The notes under the pieces were generated by a model. The model was not told the DNA's origin. It was given only the letters and a program-made list of their open reading frames with translations, and searched no databases. The position numbers and the translations under genes are program-made. A stretch of 64,000 nucleotides of DNA from positions 1 through 64,000 of the forward strand of contig NZ_JAIUHR010000001.1 of the NCBI RefSeq assembly GCF_020165195.1, in the 5' to 3' direction. Shown in pieces: positions 61,005-64,000 of the stretch (positions are counted from its first letter, which is position 1; the number at the start of each line of letters is the position of its first letter). This DNA is from Mesorhizobium sp. CA14. Its GTDB lineage: Bacteria; Pseudomonadota; Alphaproteobacteria; Rhizobiales; Rhizobiaceae.

Positions 61005-63353
61005 TCAATGCTTCTTGGCGTGAATTGCCGACCACACCGTGGCGGGCGACGCCGGCATGGCGATGTCGACGACGCCGAGGGCATCTGTGATGGCGTTGAT
61101 GACCGCCGGCGGCGAACCGATGGCGCCGGCCTCGCCGCAGCCTTTGACGCCAAGCGGATTGCCCGGGCATGGCGTGTTCGAGGTCGAGACCTTGAAGGAC
61201 GGCAGGTCGGCCGCGCGCGGCATGGTGTAGTCCATGTAGCTTGCCGTCAAAAGCTGGCCGCTGGCGTCGTAATGCGCGCCTTCCAGCAACGCCTGGCCGA
61301 CGCCTTGGGCGATGCCGCCATGCACCTGCCCTTCGACGATCATCGGATTGATGATGTTGCCGAAATCGTCGGCCGCTACGAACTGGATGATTTCCGTCAG
61401 GCCGGTTTCCGGATCGATCTCGACCTCGCAGATGTAGCAGCCAGCCGGGAAGGTGAAATTGGACGGATCGTAGAAGGCCGTCTCCTTCAAGCCCGGCTCC
61501 ATGCCGGCGGGCAGATTGTGCGCGGTATAGGAGGCAAGCGCCACCTGGAACCAGGGCAGGCTCTTGTCGGTGCCCGCGACCTTGACCTCGCCATTCTCGA
61601 TGACGATGTCGCCCTCATCCGCCTCCAGCAGATGCGCGGCGATCTTCTTGGCCTTGGCTTCGACCTTGTCGAGGGCCTTGACGACGGCCGACATGCCGAC
61701 GGCGCCGGAACGCGAACCATAGGTGCCCATGCCCATCTGCACCTTGTCGGTGTCGCCATGCACGATCGACACGGAGTCGATCGGCACGCCGAAGCGCTGG
61801 GTGACCAGCTGCGCGAAAGTCGTCTCATGGCCCTGGCCATGGCTGTGCGAGCCGGTGAGCACCTCGATCGTGCCGGCGGCATTGACGCGCACCTCCGCCG
61901 ATTCCCAGAGGCCGACCCCGGCGCCGAGCGAGCCGACCGCCGATGACGGCGCCAGGCCGCAGGCCTCGATATAGCAGCTCATGCCGATGCCGCGCAGCTT
62001 GCCCTGCTTGGCGGCGTCGGCGCGGCGCTTGGTGAAGCCGGCATAGTCGGCTGCCTTCATCGCCGCATCGAGCGAAGCGTTATAATCGCCTGCGTCATAG
62101 GCCATGATCACCGGCGTCTGGTGGGGGAAGGACGTGATGAAGTTACGGCGTCGAAGTTCCGCCGGCGACACGCCAAGCTCGCGCGCCGCTGTTTCCATCA
62201 TCCGCTCAAGCACGTAGGTGGCCTCCGGCCGCCCTGCCCCGCGATAGGCATCGACGGGCGCGGTGTTGGTGTAGACGGTGCGCACATTGGCGTGGATCGC
62301 CGGGATGTTGTACTGGCCCGACAGCAGCGTGGCGTAGAGATAGGTCGGCACGCAGGACGAGAACAGCGACATATAGGCGCCGAGATTGGCGATGGTATCG
62401 ACCTTCAGCGCAGTGATGCGGTTGTCCTTGTCGAAGGCCATCTCCACCGTCGAGACATGATCGCGGCCATGCGCGTCCGAAAGGAAGCTTTCGGTGCGGT
62501 CGGCGACCCATTTGACCGGAACGCCGGTCTTCTTCGACGCCCACAGGCAGACGATCTCTTCCGGATAGATGTAGATCTTGGAGCCGAAGCCGCCGCCGAC
62601 ATCGGGCGCGATCACGCGCAGCTTGTTTTCCGGCGCGACGTTGTAGAAAGCGCTCATCACCAGCCGCGCGAGATGCGGGTTCTGCGACGTCGTCCAGCAG
62701 GTATAGTGGTCCTCCGCCTTGTCGTAGTGCCCGAGCGCCGCGCGCGGCTCCATCGCATTCGGCACCAGCCGGTTGTTGACGATCTTCATACGTGTGACGT
62801 GTGCCGCCGACTTGATCGCCGCATCGGTCGCCTTGCCGTCGCCTAGCTCCCAGTCGAAGATCAGGTTGTTCTCTGCCTCGGCATGGATCTGCGGCGCGCC
62901 GGATTGGATAGCCTTCGTGGCATCGACCACGGCGTTGAGTTCCTTGTAGGTGATCTCGACCGCTTCCGCCGCATCGCGCGCCTGGCCCTTGGTGTCGGCG
63001 ACGACGATAACGACCGCATCGCCGACATAGCGCACCTTGTCGACGGCTAAGGGCGACCACGCGCCCATTTTCATCGGCGTTCCATCCTTGGAGTGGATCA
63101 TCCAGCCGCAGATCAAATTGCCGATGCCGTCGGCCTTGAGCTCCTTGCCCGTCAGGACGCCGACGACGCCCGGCATCGCTTGCGCCTTTTTCACGTCGAT
63201 CTTCTTGATCTGCGCATGCGCATGCGGACTGCGCACGAACACGGCATGCTTCATGCCGGGGACCACCATGTCGTCGACATAGCGGCCGCCACCGGTGATG
63301 AACCTCTTGTCTTCCTTGCGCGCCACGCGGGCGCCGACGCCTTCGATACCCAT
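61005..63353 (-). CDS. coxL: Molybdopterin-binding large subunit, form II CO dehydrogenase-like (CoxL)
   Basis: 782 residues. Moco domains are present ([36 protein letters not shown] near the end). The active-site loop reads AYRGAGR (about residues 369-375), the form II signature, in place of AYXCSFR of true CO dehydrogenase, so CO oxidation is not assured; the substrate may be another small aldehyde or heterocycle. It is a cytoplasmic or membrane-associated hydroxylase of the xanthine oxidase family. Confidence 0.93.
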   Translation of the reverse strand: MGIEGVGARVARKEDKRFITGGGRYVDDMVVPGMKHAVFVRSPHAHAQIKKIDVKKAQAMPGVVGVLTGKELKADGIGNLICGWMIHSKDGTPMKMGAWSPLAVDKVRYVGDAVVIVVADTKGQARDAAEAVEITYKELNAVVDATKAIQSGAPQIHAEAENNLIFDWELGDGKATDAAIKSAAHVTRMKIVNNRLVPNAMEPRAALGHYDKAEDHYTCWTTSQNPHLARLVMSAFYNVAPENKLRVIAPDVGGGFGSKIYIYPEEIVCLWASKKTGVPVKWVADRTESFLSDAHGRDHVSTVEMAFDKDNRITALKVDTIANLGAYMSLFSSCVPTYLYATLLSGQYNIPAIHANVRTVYTNTAPVDAYRGAGRPEATYVLERMMETAARELGVSPAELRRRNFITSFPHQTPVIMAYDAGDYNASLDAAMKAADYAGFTKRRADAAKQGKLRGIGMSCYIEACGLAPSSAVGSLGAGVGLWESAEVRVNAAGTIEVLTGSHSHGQGHETTFAQLVTQRFGVPIDSVSIVHGDTDKVQMGMGTYGSRSGAVGMSAVVKALDKVEAKAKKIAAHLLEADEGDIVIENGEVKVAGTDKSLPWFQVALASYTAHNLPAGMEPGLKETAFYDPSNFTFPAGCYICEVEIDPETGLTEIIQFVAADDFGNIINPMIVEGQVHGGIAQGVGQALLEGAHYDASGQLLTASYMDYTMPRAADLPSFKVSTSNTPCPGNPLGVKGCGEAGAIGSPPAVINAITDALGVVDIAMPASPATVWSAIHAKKH

Positions 63354-63375
63354 TGCGGAAATTCCTCCGGAATTT

Positions 63376-63480
63376 TAAGGGAGTAGGGCAGTAAGGGAGT
63401 AAGGGATAGGGAATGAGGAGCCGGTCGCTTACTCCCCTATTCCCTTACGGCCCTACTCCCCTATTCCCCTATTCCCTTAA
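63376..63480. repeat. Inverted repeat in the coxS-coxL spacer
   Basis: The left block (63376-63415) and right block (63428-63480) consist of 7-8-nt units such as GGGAGTA, GGGAATA and their complements. They are mutually complementary over about 35-40 nt and extend into the coxS stop codon (63477-63479). Confidence 0.85.
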
Positions 63481-63977
63481 GCTGCCTGCTTCGCCTTGCC
63501 CTTGGCGCCCTTTGCCATCGTCTCCGATGCGGCAAGGATCGCCTTCACGATGTTGTGGTAGCCCGTGCAGCGGCAGATGTTGCCATCGAGCTCGGCGCGC
63601 ACCGTTGCCTCGTCCAGGCCTTCCGGGTAGCGCGCGATCATGTCGGTGGCCATCATGATCATGCCTGGCGTGCAGAAGCCGCATTGCAGTCCGTGATGCT
63701 CCTTGAACGCGGCCTGCACCGGATGCAGCTCTGCGCCATCCGACAGTCCCTCGATGGTGACGATGGTCGAACCCGAGGCCTGCGCGGCAAGCATCGTGCA
63801 GGATTTCACAGCCCTGCCGTCGACATGCACGACGCAGGCGCCGCATTGCGATGTATCGCAACCGACATGTGTTCCGGTGAGGCCCAGATGCTCTCGCAGG
63901 AAATGCACCAGCAACGTTCGGTCCTCGGCGCTCCCGCTGACCCGCCTCCCGTTCACAGTCAACGACACGTCCGACAT
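63477..63977 (-). CDS. coxS: [2Fe-2S] small subunit, CO dehydrogenase family (CoxS)
   Basis: 166 residues. Plant-type cluster Cys in [20 protein letters not shown] followed by SC, and the second cluster in [13 protein letters not shown] and [13 protein letters not shown]. It passes electrons from the molybdenum site to the FAD subunit. Encoded first, giving the S-L-M order typical of form II operons (form I is M-S-L). Confidence 0.95.
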   Translation of the reverse strand: MSDVSLTVNGRRVSGSAEDRTLLVHFLREHLGLTGTHVGCDTSQCGACVVHVDGRAVKSCTMLAAQASGSTIVTIEGLSDGAELHPVQAAFKEHHGLQCGFCTPGMIMMATDMIARYPEGLDEATVRAELDGNICRCTGYHNIVKAILAASETMAKGAKGKAKQAA

Positions 63978-64000
63978 GCAACCTCCCTGGGTATCAACCT

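Overview
The window reads as a chromosomal segment of an alphaproteobacterium of the order Hyphomicrobiales, most likely Mesorhizobium or a close relative. This rests on gene content and order: exoR, a popZ-type gene next to valS and tolC, fused secDF with yajC, the dgt-argS-SPOR-nagZ-scpAB-tatABC-serS-surE-pcm cluster, DUF1127 genes and rhizobial-type palindromic repeats. The DNA is GC-rich with strongly GC-biased third codon positions. Species-level assignment is inference; no rRNA gene is present.

Layout. 1-1.4 kb: the 3' end of an IS66-family element that appears to have cut off the front of a ClpP/SppA-like gene. 1.4-6.2 kb: a DUF2157/GDYXXLXY membrane pair, two tandem DUF1127 genes followed by six stem-loops that all present the same CCUCCUCCC loop (a 'cuckoo'/CcsR-type sRNA array), trmFO and a ParDE toxin-antitoxin operon. 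6.2-12 kb: a sterol-desaturase-like enzyme, a pair resembling complex I assembly factors (NDUFAF6-like and NDUFAF3-like), then secDF and yajC. 12-14.9 kb: a DUF815 ATPase, an AraC regulator and a frameshifted epimerase. 15-31 kb: a long leftward housekeeping block (LysM/M23 lipoprotein, pcm, surE, serS, tatCBA, scpBA, nagZ, SPOR protein, argS, dgt). 31-44 kb: an A-type Fe-S carrier, a frameshifted VOC gene, xthA, exoR, ilvD, a FadL-like porin, valS, popZ, tolC, a second pcm-like gene and tRNA-Cys.

45-51.7 kb, beginning right after tRNA-Asn, is an accessory region: small or unrecognised genes, long spacers without clear genes and codon use less GC-biased than the core. It holds a DUF6338 membrane protein overlapping a tiny repeat-containing partner gene, an HNH-like protein with a two-TM neighbour, a secreted protein and a P-loop NTPase. 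No integrase or second attachment site was found, so calling it an island is inference. 51.7-60 kb: a DapA-family lyase, a deletion-fused remnant of two dehydrogenases, an EmrAB-type efflux pair, a cupin, an AhpD-like protein with a striking AT-rich operator-like array, cutC, a GNAT protein, an SRPBCC protein and an acyltransferase. 60-64 kb: a coxSLM operon of the form II (AYRGAGR) type with long inverted heptad-like repeats in both intercistronic spacers.

The most notable unit is the DUF1127-sRNA locus: a 174-nt periodic duplication in which loops are constant while stems differ by paired substitutions, so RNA structure has been maintained. All functional calls come from reading the sequence and family knowledge; no database search was run.
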